Of a stretch of DNA of 64,000 nt, positions 42,628 through 51,452 are shown piece by piece. The stretch is from positions 3,228,501 through 3,292,500 of the forward strand of contig NZ_CP117435.1 of the NCBI RefSeq assembly GCF_030687495.1, in the 5' to 3' direction. Source of the DNA: Pseudomonas sp. FP453. Lineage in GTDB: Bacteria; Pseudomonadota; Gammaproteobacteria; Pseudomonadales; Pseudomonadaceae. A program made the position numbers and the translations under genes. The notes below the pieces were generated by a model. That model made no database searches and was not told the DNA's origin. It was given only the letters and a program-made list of their open reading frames with translations. Within the stretch, counting starts at the first letter, position 1. Every line of letters begins with the position of its first letter.

Positions 42628-43598
42628 TGAGCGCACATCCCCTGCCCGATAACGTACTGGACCAAGCCATCGGTTGGCTGGTGCGGATCGAATCCTCCGG
42701 TTCAAACCCTCAAGTGCTGGCAGCCTGCCTGGATTGGCGCCAAGCCGATGCGCTGCATGAAACCGCCTGGCAAGCGCTGCAAAAAAGCGACGCGGCCTTC
42801 CAAGGGCTGGCCGCGCTGCCGGGCACAGTGGCGCTGGATACGTTGGAGCGCTTGCACAGCGGCCATCACAGCCGGCGCCACGCGCTCAAATTGCTGGGGA
42901 TGGGGTTGCTCATCACCGGGGTTACCGGCTGGCAGCTGCGTGACAGCACGCAGCTGCCCTGGGGCGCGGACTATGCCACCGGGGTGGGCGAACGGCGTCA
43001 GTTCCTGCTGCAGGATGGCACGCGCCTGCAACTGAACACCGCCAGTTCAGTCGACGTCGAATTCACTGCCCAGCGCCGGCTGATCAACCTGCGGCGCGGT
43101 GAAATATTTGTCGATACCGGCAAGGACGGCGCCGCACCTGATGGGCGTCGCAGTTTCTGGGTCAGCACCCGGCACGCGCGGCTGCAGGCCATCGGCACCG
43201 CCTTCGGCGTGCGTGATGAAGAACGCGGCACCCGGGTTCGGGTCGAGGACGGCGTGGTGGCCATTCACAGCAAGGGCGATCCGATCCTGATTGCCGCCGG
43301 TGAGGAATACCTGATCAATCTCGACGGCAGCCAACGCGTCGAGGCCAGCACCCTCAACGCCAGCGCCTGGACCCGCGGGCAACTGGTAGCCAAACGCATG
43401 CGCCTGGGCGACCTGACCGCCGAATTGGCGCGTTACCGTCACGGCTGGTTGCGCTGCGATCCCGCCATCGCACAGCTAGAAGTGTCGGGGGTCTTCCAGC
43501 TGGATGACATTGACCGCGCGTTGAGCGCCCTGAGCGACTCGCTACCGGTACGTGTCGAGCGCTTTACGCCGCTCTGGACCCGTGTGATCGCCCGTTGA
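42627..43598 (+). CDS. FecR family anti-sigma factor
   Basis: A 323-residue inner-membrane regulator. The N-terminal cytoplasmic part has the DUF4880 pattern (DQAIGWLVRIESSGSNPQVL, ACLDWRQADALHETAWQALQ), followed by one membrane segment LLGMGLLITGVTGWQL (residues ~92-107). The periplasmic FecR domain shows GVGERRQFLLQDGTRLQLNT, RGEIFVDTGKD and RVEDGVVAIHS, then a C-terminal STN-contacting part. It holds the sigma factor inactive until the receptor signals. Start ATG 42627 overlaps the sigma gene stop by one base. Confidence 0.93.
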   Translation: MSAHPLPDNVLDQAIGWLVRIESSGSNPQVLAACLDWRQADALHETAWQALQKSDAAFQGLAALPGTVALDTLERLHSGHHSRRHALKLLGMGLLITGVTGWQLRDSTQLPWGADYATGVGERRQFLLQDGTRLQLNTASSVDVEFTAQRRLINLRRGEIFVDTGKDGAAPDGRRSFWVSTRHARLQAIGTAFGVRDEERGTRVRVEDGVVAIHSKGDPILIAAGEEYLINLDGSQRVEASTLNASAWTRGQLVAKRMRLGDLTAELARYRHGWLRCDPAIAQLEVSGVFQLDDIDRALSALSDSLPVRVERFTPLWTRVIAR

Positions 43599-43695
43599 GC
43601 CAGACGAGAAATAATCGCAAAAAGATTTACGGGTTTTGCCCCGTCCTTCGACAAACAGGACATACCCCCTGTTATTCGAAAGGAGCTCGTCGTTC

Positions 43696-46137
43696 ATGTC
43701 CTCTGCTTTGATTTCCCCTCGGTCGCTGTCGCGCAGTGCCCTTGCACTTGCCCTCCAGGGCATTTTACTGGCCAGTGTTGCGGTGCAGGCCGCGCAGGCT
43801 GAGAGTCGTCATTACGAATTGGCCGCCGGTCCACTGGAGGAATCGCTCAACAGCTTTGCCCAGGCGGCAGGGATCACCCTGCCCTTCGACCCGGCGTTGG
43901 TGCAAGGCAAGCGCGCGCCGGCACTGCGTGGGGACTACGACGTACACGAAGGTCTCAGCCGCCTGCTGGACGACAGCGGCCTGAGCGTTATGCGCAGCGC
44001 CAGCGGCAACTACCTGCTGGTGCCGCGCGGCGGCGATTCCGGGGCGCTTGAGTTGGGCCCCACCAACATCAGCGGCCTGAACCTCGGGGCTACGACCGAA
44101 AACAGCAGCTCCTACACCACCGGCGCCATGCAGACCGCAACCAAGCTGCCATTGTCCCTGCGGGAAACGCCGCAGTCGGTCACCGTGATTACCCGTCAAC
44201 GCATGGACGACCAAGGCATGCGCAGCCTCGACGATGTGGTCCAGGCCACCCCCGGGCTGCGCCTGGCCGCCGCACGCCCGGCCAATAGCGAGTTCTTTGC
44301 CCGTGGTTTCCCCATCACCAACCTGATGTTCGACGGCCTGCCCACCACCTACAACGCTGACTGGGTCGCCACCGCCGACCTCGCCCCCTACGACCGTGTC
44401 GAAGTGGTGCGCGGCGCCACCGGCATGATGCAAGGCGCCGGCAACCCCTCGGCCGCCATCAACATGGTGCGCAAGCGTCCCACCCAGGTTTTCCAGGCGA
44501 GCATCACCGCCAGCGCCGGCAGCTGGGACAACTACCGCAGCGAACTGGACGTCAGCGGCCCGGTCAACGACAGCGGCACCCTGCGCGGCCGTTTTGTCGG
44601 CGCCTACCACGACAAGGACAGCTATCAGGATTACGCCGGCCGCGAACGCGGCGTGTTCTACGGCGTCAGCGAGTACGACCTGAGCGACAGCACCACCCTG
44701 ACCCTCGGTGCCTCCGAGCAGAACGACAATAACAACATCAACTGGGGCGGCTTGCCGGTGAACCCCAATGGCAGCCACATGGGCTTTTCACGTTCAAAGA
44801 CCTTCGGCTACAGCTGGTCGCACCAGGACATCGACAACAAGACCCTGTTCGCCGAGCTCGACCAGCGCTTCGACAACGACTGGCGCCTGCACCTGGGCGC
44901 GTCGAAAAACTGGTCCGAGTTCAAGATGATGGGCGCCGTACTGGAGCGCAACAACGACGCCACCTACCGCCAACGCGTGTTCAACCAGGGCCGTGACTTC
45001 GACCAGTCCACCTACGACTTCTTCGCCAGCGGACCCTTCGCCCTCCTAGGCCGTCAGCATGAACTGGTGGTGGGCGCCAGCAAGCGCCAACTCAAGACCG
45101 AGGCCGTCGGCGGCACGGTGTTCGTCGACAACATCGACATCAACCGCTTCAACCCCAGCGGCCTGGCGCGGCCGAGCGTGCCGGACGTCTACACCCTCAG
45201 CGAGAAGGTCGATCAGGAAGGGCTCTACGTCACCACCCGCTGGAACCTCGCCGACCCGCTCAAAGTCATCCTTGGCGCCCGCCTGGACTGGTACGACGCG
45301 ACCTCGATCTATGACCAGATCAACGACCAGTACTACACCTCGGGCAAAACCCGCGAGGTACGTCACCTCACCCGTTACGCCGGTGTCATCTACGACCTGG
45401 ACGACAACCACTCTGTGTACGCCAGCTACACCGACATCTTCCAGCCCCAGACCGAAAAGAACGGCGACGGTGGCGGGATCAAGCCCATCACCGGGGAAAA
45501 CTACGAAGTGGGCATCAAGGGCGAATACTTTGGCGGCGCACTGAATGCCAGTGCCTCGGTGTTCCAGATCGACCAGCTCAACCGGGCGGCAGAAGTGGCG
45601 GACGCCAGAACCTGCACATTCATCCCGGTCGGCGCCTACGGTTGCTACGAGGCCGCGGGCAAAGTGCGCAGCCAGGGCGTGGAGCTGGAGATCAACGGCG
45701 CACTGACCCCGAACTGGCAGGTGGGCGCCGGCTACACCTTCGCCCAGGCCAAGTACGAAAAAGATGCCGACGCCGCCAAGGAAGGCACCCTGTTCGACAC
45801 TGACGTACCGCGCCACATGTTCAAGGCCAGCACCACCTATCGCCTGCAAGGCGAGCTGAACCGCTGGCGGATCGGCGCCAACCTCTACAGCCAGAGCAGC
45901 ACCTACAACAAGGGCCGCAATGTGTTCGGCAACTTCCAGATCGAGCAAGAGGCCTATGCCTTGGTGGGACTGATGGCCGGGTATCAGGTCAATAAACACC
46001 TGGACACCCAGCTGAACATCAACAACGTGTTCGACAAAAAGTACTATCAGGGGATTGCCAGCAACTCCACGTGGAGCCCGTATGATGTGTACGGCGACCC
46101 GCGTAACTTTACGGTCACGGCTAAGTACAGTTTCTGA
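43696..46137 (+). CDS. TonB-dependent siderophore receptor with signalling domain
   Basis: An 813-residue receptor. The signal peptide ends VAVQAAQA. Residues ~40-110 are the secretin/TonB short N-terminal domain (YELAAGPLEESLNSFAQAAG, GDYDVHEGLSRLLDDSGLSV), which contacts FecR. The plug has LRETPQSVTVITRQRMDDQG, SLDDVVQATPGL, FFARGFPITNLMFDGLPTTY and VEVVRGATGMMQGAGNPSAA. The barrel ends NFTVTAKYSF. This is the FpvA/FoxA/FiuA class. Ligand not assignable: it could be a foreign hydroxamate or pyoverdine. AGGAG lies 10 bases before ATG 43696. It is probably transcribed by the adjacent ECF sigma factor. Confidence 0.93.
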   Translation: MSSALISPRSLSRSALALALQGILLASVAVQAAQAESRHYELAAGPLEESLNSFAQAAGITLPFDPALVQGKRAPALRGDYDVHEGLSRLLDDSGLSVMRSASGNYLLVPRGGDSGALELGPTNISGLNLGATTENSSSYTTGAMQTATKLPLSLRETPQSVTVITRQRMDDQGMRSLDDVVQATPGLRLAAARPANSEFFARGFPITNLMFDGLPTTYNADWVATADLAPYDRVEVVRGATGMMQGAGNPSAAINMVRKRPTQVFQASITASAGSWDNYRSELDVSGPVNDSGTLRGRFVGAYHDKDSYQDYAGRERGVFYGVSEYDLSDSTTLTLGASEQNDNNNINWGGLPVNPNGSHMGFSRSKTFGYSWSHQDIDNKTLFAELDQRFDNDWRLHLGASKNWSEFKMMGAVLERNNDATYRQRVFNQGRDFDQSTYDFFASGPFALLGRQHELVVGASKRQLKTEAVGGTVFVDNIDINRFNPSGLARPSVPDVYTLSEKVDQEGLYVTTRWNLADPLKVILGARLDWYDATSIYDQINDQYYTSGKTREVRHLTRYAGVIYDLDDNHSVYASYTDIFQPQTEKNGDGGGIKPITGENYEVGIKGEYFGGALNASASVFQIDQLNRAAEVADARTCTFIPVGAYGCYEAAGKVRSQGVELEINGALTPNWQVGAGYTFAQAKYEKDADAAKEGTLFDTDVPRHMFKASTTYRLQGELNRWRIGANLYSQSSTYNKGRNVFGNFQIEQEAYALVGLMAGYQVNKHLDTQLNINNVFDKKYYQGIASNSTWSPYDVYGDPRNFTVTAKYSF

Positions 46138-46292
46138 CGGGATGCAAGCGTTCGACACATCGATCCTGCTGCGGCAGAGCCTGGGACGATGTGGGCGAAC
46201 GAGGTCAACGCGGAGCTTGGCTGACACCGCAGCCTTGCGCCAGAATCAGCCGCTGAACACGACGAGCAGCCCCCCAGTCAAGGAGACACCCC

Positions 46293-47012
46293 ATGAAAAC
46301 CCTAGTGATCGGCGCCAGCAAAGGCCTGGGCAAAGCCCTCATCGAAGGCCTCGGCGAGCCCGGCGATACGCTGATCGGCGTGTCCCGCAGCCAGCCCGAG
46401 CACCTGGACCACCAGGCTGGCGTCAGCGTGCACTGGGTCGAGGCCAACCTGGCCGAACCCGCCGCAGCCGCGCAGGTCATCGCGGCGGCGGTCGCCGAAG
46501 ACGGGCTGGATACGCTGATCTATAACCTGGGCATCTGGGAAGAATTCGCCTTCGACCCGGCGTATAACTTCCTGACAGACGACGACAGCCAGATCGAAGC
46601 CATTGTGGCCTGCAACATCACCTCGACCCTGCTGCTGATCAAGCGGCTGTTGCCGGTGCTGCTCAACAGCGCAACCCCCAGGATCATCCTTACCGGCTCG
46701 ACCTCCGGCCTGCCGCAAAGTGGCCGCCCGGAAGTGACCTTTGGTGCTTCCAAGTTCGCCTTGCGCGGTATCGCCGACGCCTTGCGTGAAGGCTATCGCC
46801 AGCAGCGCCTGGGCGTGACGTGCCTGAACCTGGGCTACCTGAATACCGAAGACCCACTGAGCACGCCGCGCGAGCTTGCCGCGCAACGGGCTGAGGGCCA
46901 CGCGATTCCCGTGCACGATGTGGTGCAGGTGGTGCGCATGGCGTTGAGCCTGTCCTCCGCCAGCTTCGTCAAGGACATCACCTTGCCGGCGATCCTGGAC
47001 GAACGTTTTTAA
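46293..47012 (+). CDS. SDR family protein lacking the catalytic tyrosine
   Basis: A 239-residue short-chain dehydrogenase/reductase-like protein. The cofactor loop is IGASKGLGKAL (residues 7-16), the usual NAG is NLG (78-80), N108 lies in CNITSTLLL, and S136 in TGSTSGLP is in place. The catalytic YxxxK is replaced by F150-G-A-S-K154. Without the Tyr hydroxyl, normal hydride transfer would be impaired, so it may be a binding protein or use a different mechanism. GGAG lies 9 bases before ATG 46293. It stands after the receptor gene but with a 155-base gap. Confidence 0.85.
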   Translation: MKTLVIGASKGLGKALIEGLGEPGDTLIGVSRSQPEHLDHQAGVSVHWVEANLAEPAAAAQVIAAAVAEDGLDTLIYNLGIWEEFAFDPAYNFLTDDDSQIEAIVACNITSTLLLIKRLLPVLLNSATPRIILTGSTSGLPQSGRPEVTFGASKFALRGIADALREGYRQQRLGVTCLNLGYLNTEDPLSTPRELAAQRAEGHAIPVHDVVQVVRMALSLSSASFVKDITLPAILDERF

Positions 47013-47071
47013 GCCGGCGAACCCTGGGCATTGTCTAGACTTCACACAGCCATTTCCCGTGGAGACCCATC

Positions 47072-47554
47072 ATGCCCAGCAAAACCACGCTCTGCCTCTG
47101 GTACAACGGCACCGCCCTGGACGCCGCCACCTTTTACGCCAAGACCTTCCCGGACAGCCGCGTCGTTGCCACGCACCTCGCCCCCGGTGACTTCCCATCG
47201 GGCCGGCAAGGCGATGTGTTGACCGTCGAGTTCATTGTCATGGGCATCCCCTGCCTTGGCTTGAACGGCGGCCCGGCGTTTCCCCACACTGAGGCGTTTT
47301 CGTTCCAGGTGGCCACCGACGACCAGGCCGAAACCGACCGCTATTGGCACGCCATCATCGACAACGGCGGCCAGGCCAGCGCCTGCGGCTGGTGCAAGGA
47401 CCAGTGGGGGCTGTCGTGGCAGATCACGCCACGGTCCTTGACCGCTGCGGTGACCCATCCCGACCCCGCCACCGCCAAGCGCGCGTTCGATGCGATGATG
47501 ACCATGACCAGGATCGACATTGCTGCCATAGAGGCCGCCGTCGCCGGTGCTTGA
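47072..47554 (+). CDS. VOC family protein, PhnB-like
   Basis: A 160-residue protein of the PhnB/YjdN type: TTLCLWYNGTALDAATFYAK at the N-terminus, EFIVMGIPCLGLNGGPAFPH in the middle (NGGP..P typical of the family), and QASACGWCKDQWGLSWQITP (C-G-W-C-x-D-x-W-G-x-x-W-Q). The alternating beta-alpha-beta units fit a VOC dimer. Its ligand is unknown, despite the old label 3-demethylubiquinone methyltransferase. Confidence 0.9.
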   Translation: MPSKTTLCLWYNGTALDAATFYAKTFPDSRVVATHLAPGDFPSGRQGDVLTVEFIVMGIPCLGLNGGPAFPHTEAFSFQVATDDQAETDRYWHAIIDNGGQASACGWCKDQWGLSWQITPRSLTAAVTHPDPATAKRAFDAMMTMTRIDIAAIEAAVAGA

Positions 47555-47725
47555 CACATTCCCTCACATCCCCTGAAGATGGTCGCCTCATTCAGGGTGT
47601 GACAATTCATGTCTACTAAGTCGCTGGTCAACCTTTCCGTCATTGGCTCGATTGCCAAGGCGCAAGGTTGCGTGGCGCACGCCCTCAAATCGAAGAAACA
47701 GTCGCTCATGTGACCGGGGCGCGCT

Positions 47726-47750
47726 GTCCCGTCAGATGAGCTGACAGGAC
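47726..47750. other. Hairpin before the DapA-like gene
   Basis: GTCCCGTCAG-ATGAG-CTGACAGGAC, a 10-base stem with one mismatch and a 5-base loop, about 85 bases before the ATG at 47836. No T-run follows, so it is not a typical terminator. It could be an operator or an RNA structure. Confidence 0.4.
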
Positions 47751-47835
47751 ATTGAGCGCGACGGTCTCCCCCCTTGCACAATTCCCTCTGCCCTTCTGAC
47801 GGTGACTTGATCGGTCAATCATCAGGAGAAAGTGC

Positions 47836-48684
47836 ATGTCAGTGTTTCAAGGTATCTGGGTTCCCGTGGTCACGCCATTCCAGGACGGCGCCATCGATTT
47901 TGGCGGCCTGCAACGGCTGGTGGGTCACCTGCTGGAAAGACACGTGGCCGGGATCATGGTGTGCACCACCACGGGCGAAGCGGCATCACTGAGCCGGCCA
48001 GAACAACTGGCGGTGCTGGATGCGGTGTTGCAGCAGGTTCCTGCGCAGCGTGTGGTGATGGGCCTGTCGGGCAATAACCAGATTGAACTGCTGCAGTTCC
48101 AGGAGGAAGTCCTCAAGCGCCCGGTCGCCGGATTGCTGGTGCCAGCACCGAGTTATATCCGCCCATCCCAGGCCGGGCTGGAAGCGTTTTTCCGCACGGT
48201 GGCCGATGCGTCCAGCGCGCCTGTCATCCTCTACGACATTCCCTACCGCACCGGCGTGACCTTCGAGCAGGCGACCTTGTTGAATATCGTCAGCCATCCG
48301 CGCATCCAGGCCATCAAGGATTGCGGCGGCAACCTGGGCAATACCCTGGCGCTGTTGGCCAGCGGAGAGGTGGACGTGTTGTGCGGCGAAGACCAGCAGA
48401 TCTTCAACGCGCTGTGCCTGGGCGCCAGCGGGGCGATTGCGGCGTCGGCCCATGTGCAGACAGAACGCTTCGTAGCGCTGTGGCATCAGGTGCGGGATAA
48501 CCAGTTGGCCGAGGCTCGGGCGACGTTTTTCCAGCTGCTGCCACTGATCAACACGATGTTTATCGAGCCCAATCCTGCGCCGGTAAAAGCAGCACTGGCC
48601 TTGGAAGGCTTGATCGGCAGTGAGCTGCGGGCGCCGATGCAGCGTGCCAGTGACAGGGTTATCGCCCAGCTCAAACAATTGTAG
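47836..48684 (+). CDS. DapA/NAL-family lyase (dihydrodipicolinate synthase-like)
   Basis: A 282-residue class I aldolase: WVPVVTPFQDGAIDFGGLQR, the CTTTGEAASLSRPE loop with catalytic Thr pair, VLYDIPYRTGV with the Tyr (near 134), and the Schiff-base Lys in IQAIKDCGGNLGNT (near 162), then GASGAIAASAHV. It is likely to be either a 4-hydroxy-tetrahydrodipicolinate synthase paralogue or a catabolic pyruvate aldolase. The lack of lysine-pathway neighbours favours the latter. Preceded by AGGAG at 47822. Confidence 0.88.
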   Translation: MSVFQGIWVPVVTPFQDGAIDFGGLQRLVGHLLERHVAGIMVCTTTGEAASLSRPEQLAVLDAVLQQVPAQRVVMGLSGNNQIELLQFQEEVLKRPVAGLLVPAPSYIRPSQAGLEAFFRTVADASSAPVILYDIPYRTGVTFEQATLLNIVSHPRIQAIKDCGGNLGNTLALLASGEVDVLCGEDQQIFNALCLGASGAIAASAHVQTERFVALWHQVRDNQLAEARATFFQLLPLINTMFIEPNPAPVKAALALEGLIGSELRAPMQRASDRVIAQLKQL

Positions 48685-48829
48685 GAAGCCACCTACAGTG
48701 CGATTCAGCATCCGCCGCGCCAGTTACCAATCGTTATATTTTCCCTTGCCGTTGGGGCGTTTGCCGGTTGGATAGCAGGCGGGCGGCCGCGTAAGGTCGG
48801 CTGCATTCTGCGCCGTTTGGGGGTATGCG

Positions 48830-49966
48830 ATGAACTTTCTGCGTTTGCTGGTGCTGCTCAGCCTGGTCGGTTGCGCCGACCGCTCCACGGCGCTGTCGGT
48901 GCCCGGCCCCACCAGTTTCGAACACTACCGCCAGCAAACGCTGGTGAGCCTTGAGCGTGACCGGCGCTTCCAAAACCCCGACCACGGGCTGGAACTGGAC
49001 TGGAATGCGCCGCGCGAATGGGTCGCGCAAACACCCAATGGCCACGGCGTGTTGCTGGTACATGGCCTGGGGGATTCGCCGGGTTCGTTCAGCGATATTG
49101 GCGCTCAGTTGGCGTCACGGGGTTATCGGGTGCGCACGCTGCTGTTGCCCGGGCATGGCACGCAGCCCTACGACATGCTGGAGGTCGATATCGCCGACTG
49201 GCGCAGGACGGTGGCGCAGCAAGTGGCACTGTTGCGCCAGGACGTGGACCAGGTCTATTTGGGCGGCTTTTCCACCGGCGCCAACCTGGTGCTGGAATAC
49301 GCCATGGACGATCCTGGCATCGCCGGCCTGCTGATGTTCTCCCCAGCGTTCAAGGCGCGTAACCGTTTTATCTGGATGTTGCCGTGGCTGACCTACGTCA
49401 AGCCCTGGCTACGCGACCCCGAGGGCCCGCGGCAATTGCAGTCGCCACTGCGCTACCAGAACATCCCCACCAACGGTTTTGCCCAGTTCTATCGCACCAG
49501 TGCAGCGGTGCGCGACAAGTTGGCCGACGCGACGTTTGACCGCCCGGTGCTGATCGTCAGTGCCGCCCACGACTCCGTGGTGGACGTGCAGTTCGTGAGG
49601 GAGGCCTTTACCGAGCGCTTCCCCCACCCTGCCTCGCGGCTGATCTGGTACGGCGAACTGCCAGTTCCGCAGCGATCACCGCGCATCCTGGTGCGCAGTG
49701 ACCACTTGCCGGCCGAGCGCATCAGCCAGTTTTCCCATATGGGTGTGTTGTTTGCCCCGGGTAACCCGCAATACGGGCGCCAGGGCCAGCAGCCGGAATG
49801 CTGGAACGGCCAGACGGATGAAGGCCTGCAACACTGTCTCGCCGGCAAGCCCGTGTGGTATTCGGCCTGGGGCTATCGCGAGCCGGACAAGGTGCATGCA
49901 CGGCTGACATTCAACCCCTACTTCGAGTGGCAGGCCGAGGTCATGGAGCAGGTGATGCGCCAATAA
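48830..49966 (+). CDS. Alpha/beta hydrolase, lipoprotein
   Basis: A 378-residue protein with a lipobox (LLSLVGC, Cys ~15). The hydrolase core reads GVLLVHGLGDSPGSFSDIGA (oxyanion strand), LLLPGHGTQPYDML, nucleophile elbow YLGGFSTGANLV (Ser in GFSTG, near 160), acid in LIVSAAHDSVVD and catalytic His in FSHMGVLF. The layout resembles serine esterases and monoacylglycerol-lipase-like enzymes. It is likely attached to the envelope. No operon partner. Confidence 0.88.
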   Translation: MNFLRLLVLLSLVGCADRSTALSVPGPTSFEHYRQQTLVSLERDRRFQNPDHGLELDWNAPREWVAQTPNGHGVLLVHGLGDSPGSFSDIGAQLASRGYRVRTLLLPGHGTQPYDMLEVDIADWRRTVAQQVALLRQDVDQVYLGGFSTGANLVLEYAMDDPGIAGLLMFSPAFKARNRFIWMLPWLTYVKPWLRDPEGPRQLQSPLRYQNIPTNGFAQFYRTSAAVRDKLADATFDRPVLIVSAAHDSVVDVQFVREAFTERFPHPASRLIWYGELPVPQRSPRILVRSDHLPAERISQFSHMGVLFAPGNPQYGRQGQQPECWNGQTDEGLQHCLAGKPVWYSAWGYREPDKVHARLTFNPYFEWQAEVMEQVMRQ

Positions 49967-50075
49967 CAGACAGGCGACCGCCCTGCCGCTGGCGAGCGCT
50001 TCGATCCGGGCCTATGGTCCAAGACATGCCTTGCACTTTGTCGTCCCACCTACGCGCCCCGTAACAGGTGACACC

Positions 50076-51452
50076 ATGCCCAGCCTCCCCCGCCCCGCCG
50101 TGCTCGAACTGATCGGCAACACGCCGCTGGTTCGGGTCAGTCGCTTCGACACCGGCCCCTGCACGCTGTTTCTCAAGCTTGAATCCCAGAACCCCGGCGG
50201 CTCGATCAAGGACCGCATCGGCCTGGCCATGATCGACGCCGCCGAACGCGACGGCCGCCTGCGCCCCGGCGGTACCATCATTGAAGCCACCGCCGGCAAC
50301 ACCGGCCTGGGCCTGGCGCTGGTGGGCCGGGCCAAGGGCTACCGCGTGGTACTGGTGGTGCCCGACAAGATGTCCACGGAAAAGGTGCTGCACCTCAAGG
50401 CCATGGGCGCCGAGGTGCATATCACCCGCTCAGACGTGGGCAAGGGCCACCCCGAGTATTACCAGGACGTCGCCGCGCGCCTGGCCAAGGGCATTGCCGG
50501 TTCCTTCTTTGCCGACCAGTTCAACAACCCCGCCAACCCCCTGGCCCACGAGACCGGCACCGCCCCGGAAATCTGGGCGCAAACGGAGCACGACCTCGAC
50601 GCGATCGTGGTGGGCGTCGGCTCGGCTGGCACCCTCACCGGCCTGACCCGCTTCTTCAAACGCGTGCAACCGGAACTGGCGATGGTACTGGCCGATCCGG
50701 CGGGCTCGGTGATGGCCGAATACAGCCGCAGCGGCACCCTGCCAACACCCGGATCGTGGGCCGTGGAAGGCATTGGCGAAGATTTCATCCCCTCGATTGC
50801 CGACCTGTCCAGCGTGCGCCACGCCTACTCCATCAGCGATGAAGAAAGCTTCGACCACGCCCGCCAACTGCTCAAGGCCGAAGGCATTCTCGGTGGCTCG
50901 TCCACCGGCACCCTGTTTGCCGCCGCCTTGCGCTACTGCCGCGAGCAGACTTCGCCCAAGCGCGTGGTCACCTTTGTCTGCGACACCGGCACGCGCTACC
51001 TGTCGAAGGTCTACAACGACCAGTGGATGAACGATGCGGGCCTGCTGCAATACAAGCATTACGACGATCTGCGCGACCTGATCGCCCGTCGCTTCGAAGA
51101 CGGTCGCGTGATCAGCGTCAGCCCCGACGACACCCTGCTGACCGCCTTCCAGCGCATGCGCCTGGCCGATGTCTCGCAACTGCCGGTGCTGGTGGACGGC
51201 AAGCAACTGGTGGGCGTGATCGACGAATCCGACATCCTGTTGGGCCTGCACCATGACGCTGCGGATTTCACCATGGCGGTTGCCAGCGCCATGACCGATC
51301 ACCTTGAAACTCTCGCCCCCAGTGCCAGCCTCGCCGAACTCCAGGCTGAACTGGATCGCGGCCTGGTCGCAATCATTGCCGACGCCTCCGGCTTCCATGG
51401 CCTGATCACCCGCGTCGATCTACTCAACCACTTACGGAGATCCCTTGCATGA
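50076..51452 (+). CDS. Cystathionine beta-synthase
   Basis: A 458-residue PLP enzyme that condenses serine and homocysteine to cystathionine. PLP Lys lies in ESQNPGGSIKDRIG (residue ~44); the substrate-loop motif is EATAGNTGLG, and the phosphate-binding loop GVGSAGTLTG follows. Residues ~345-455 carry two CBS domains (DGRVISVSPDDTLLTAFQRM, ADVSQLPVLVDGKQLVGVID; then a second set), the regulatory tandem. No N-terminal heme region. It overlaps the next gene by ATGA and forms the reverse transsulfuration pair with it. An in-frame GTG upstream (50031) was rejected because ATG 50076 gives the family N-terminus. Confidence 0.93.
   Translation: MPSLPRPAVLELIGNTPLVRVSRFDTGPCTLFLKLESQNPGGSIKDRIGLAMIDAAERDGRLRPGGTIIEATAGNTGLGLALVGRAKGYRVVLVVPDKMSTEKVLHLKAMGAEVHITRSDVGKGHPEYYQDVAARLAKGIAGSFFADQFNNPANPLAHETGTAPEIWAQTEHDLDAIVVGVGSAGTLTGLTRFFKRVQPELAMVLADPAGSVMAEYSRSGTLPTPGSWAVEGIGEDFIPSIADLSSVRHAYSISDEESFDHARQLLKAEGILGGSSTGTLFAAALRYCREQTSPKRVVTFVCDTGTRYLSKVYNDQWMNDAGLLQYKHYDDLRDLIARRFEDGRVISVSPDDTLLTAFQRMRLADVSQLPVLVDGKQLVGVIDESDILLGLHHDAADFTMAVASAMTDHLETLAPSASLAELQAELDRGLVAIIADASGFHGLITRVDLLNHLRRSLA

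Noticed and set aside
47609..47713. 34-codon frame MSTKSLVNLSVIGSIAKAQG onward
   Set aside because: Has ATG and stop but no clear Shine-Dalgarno and no recognisable relative; kept out as unsupported, though a small peptide cannot be excluded.
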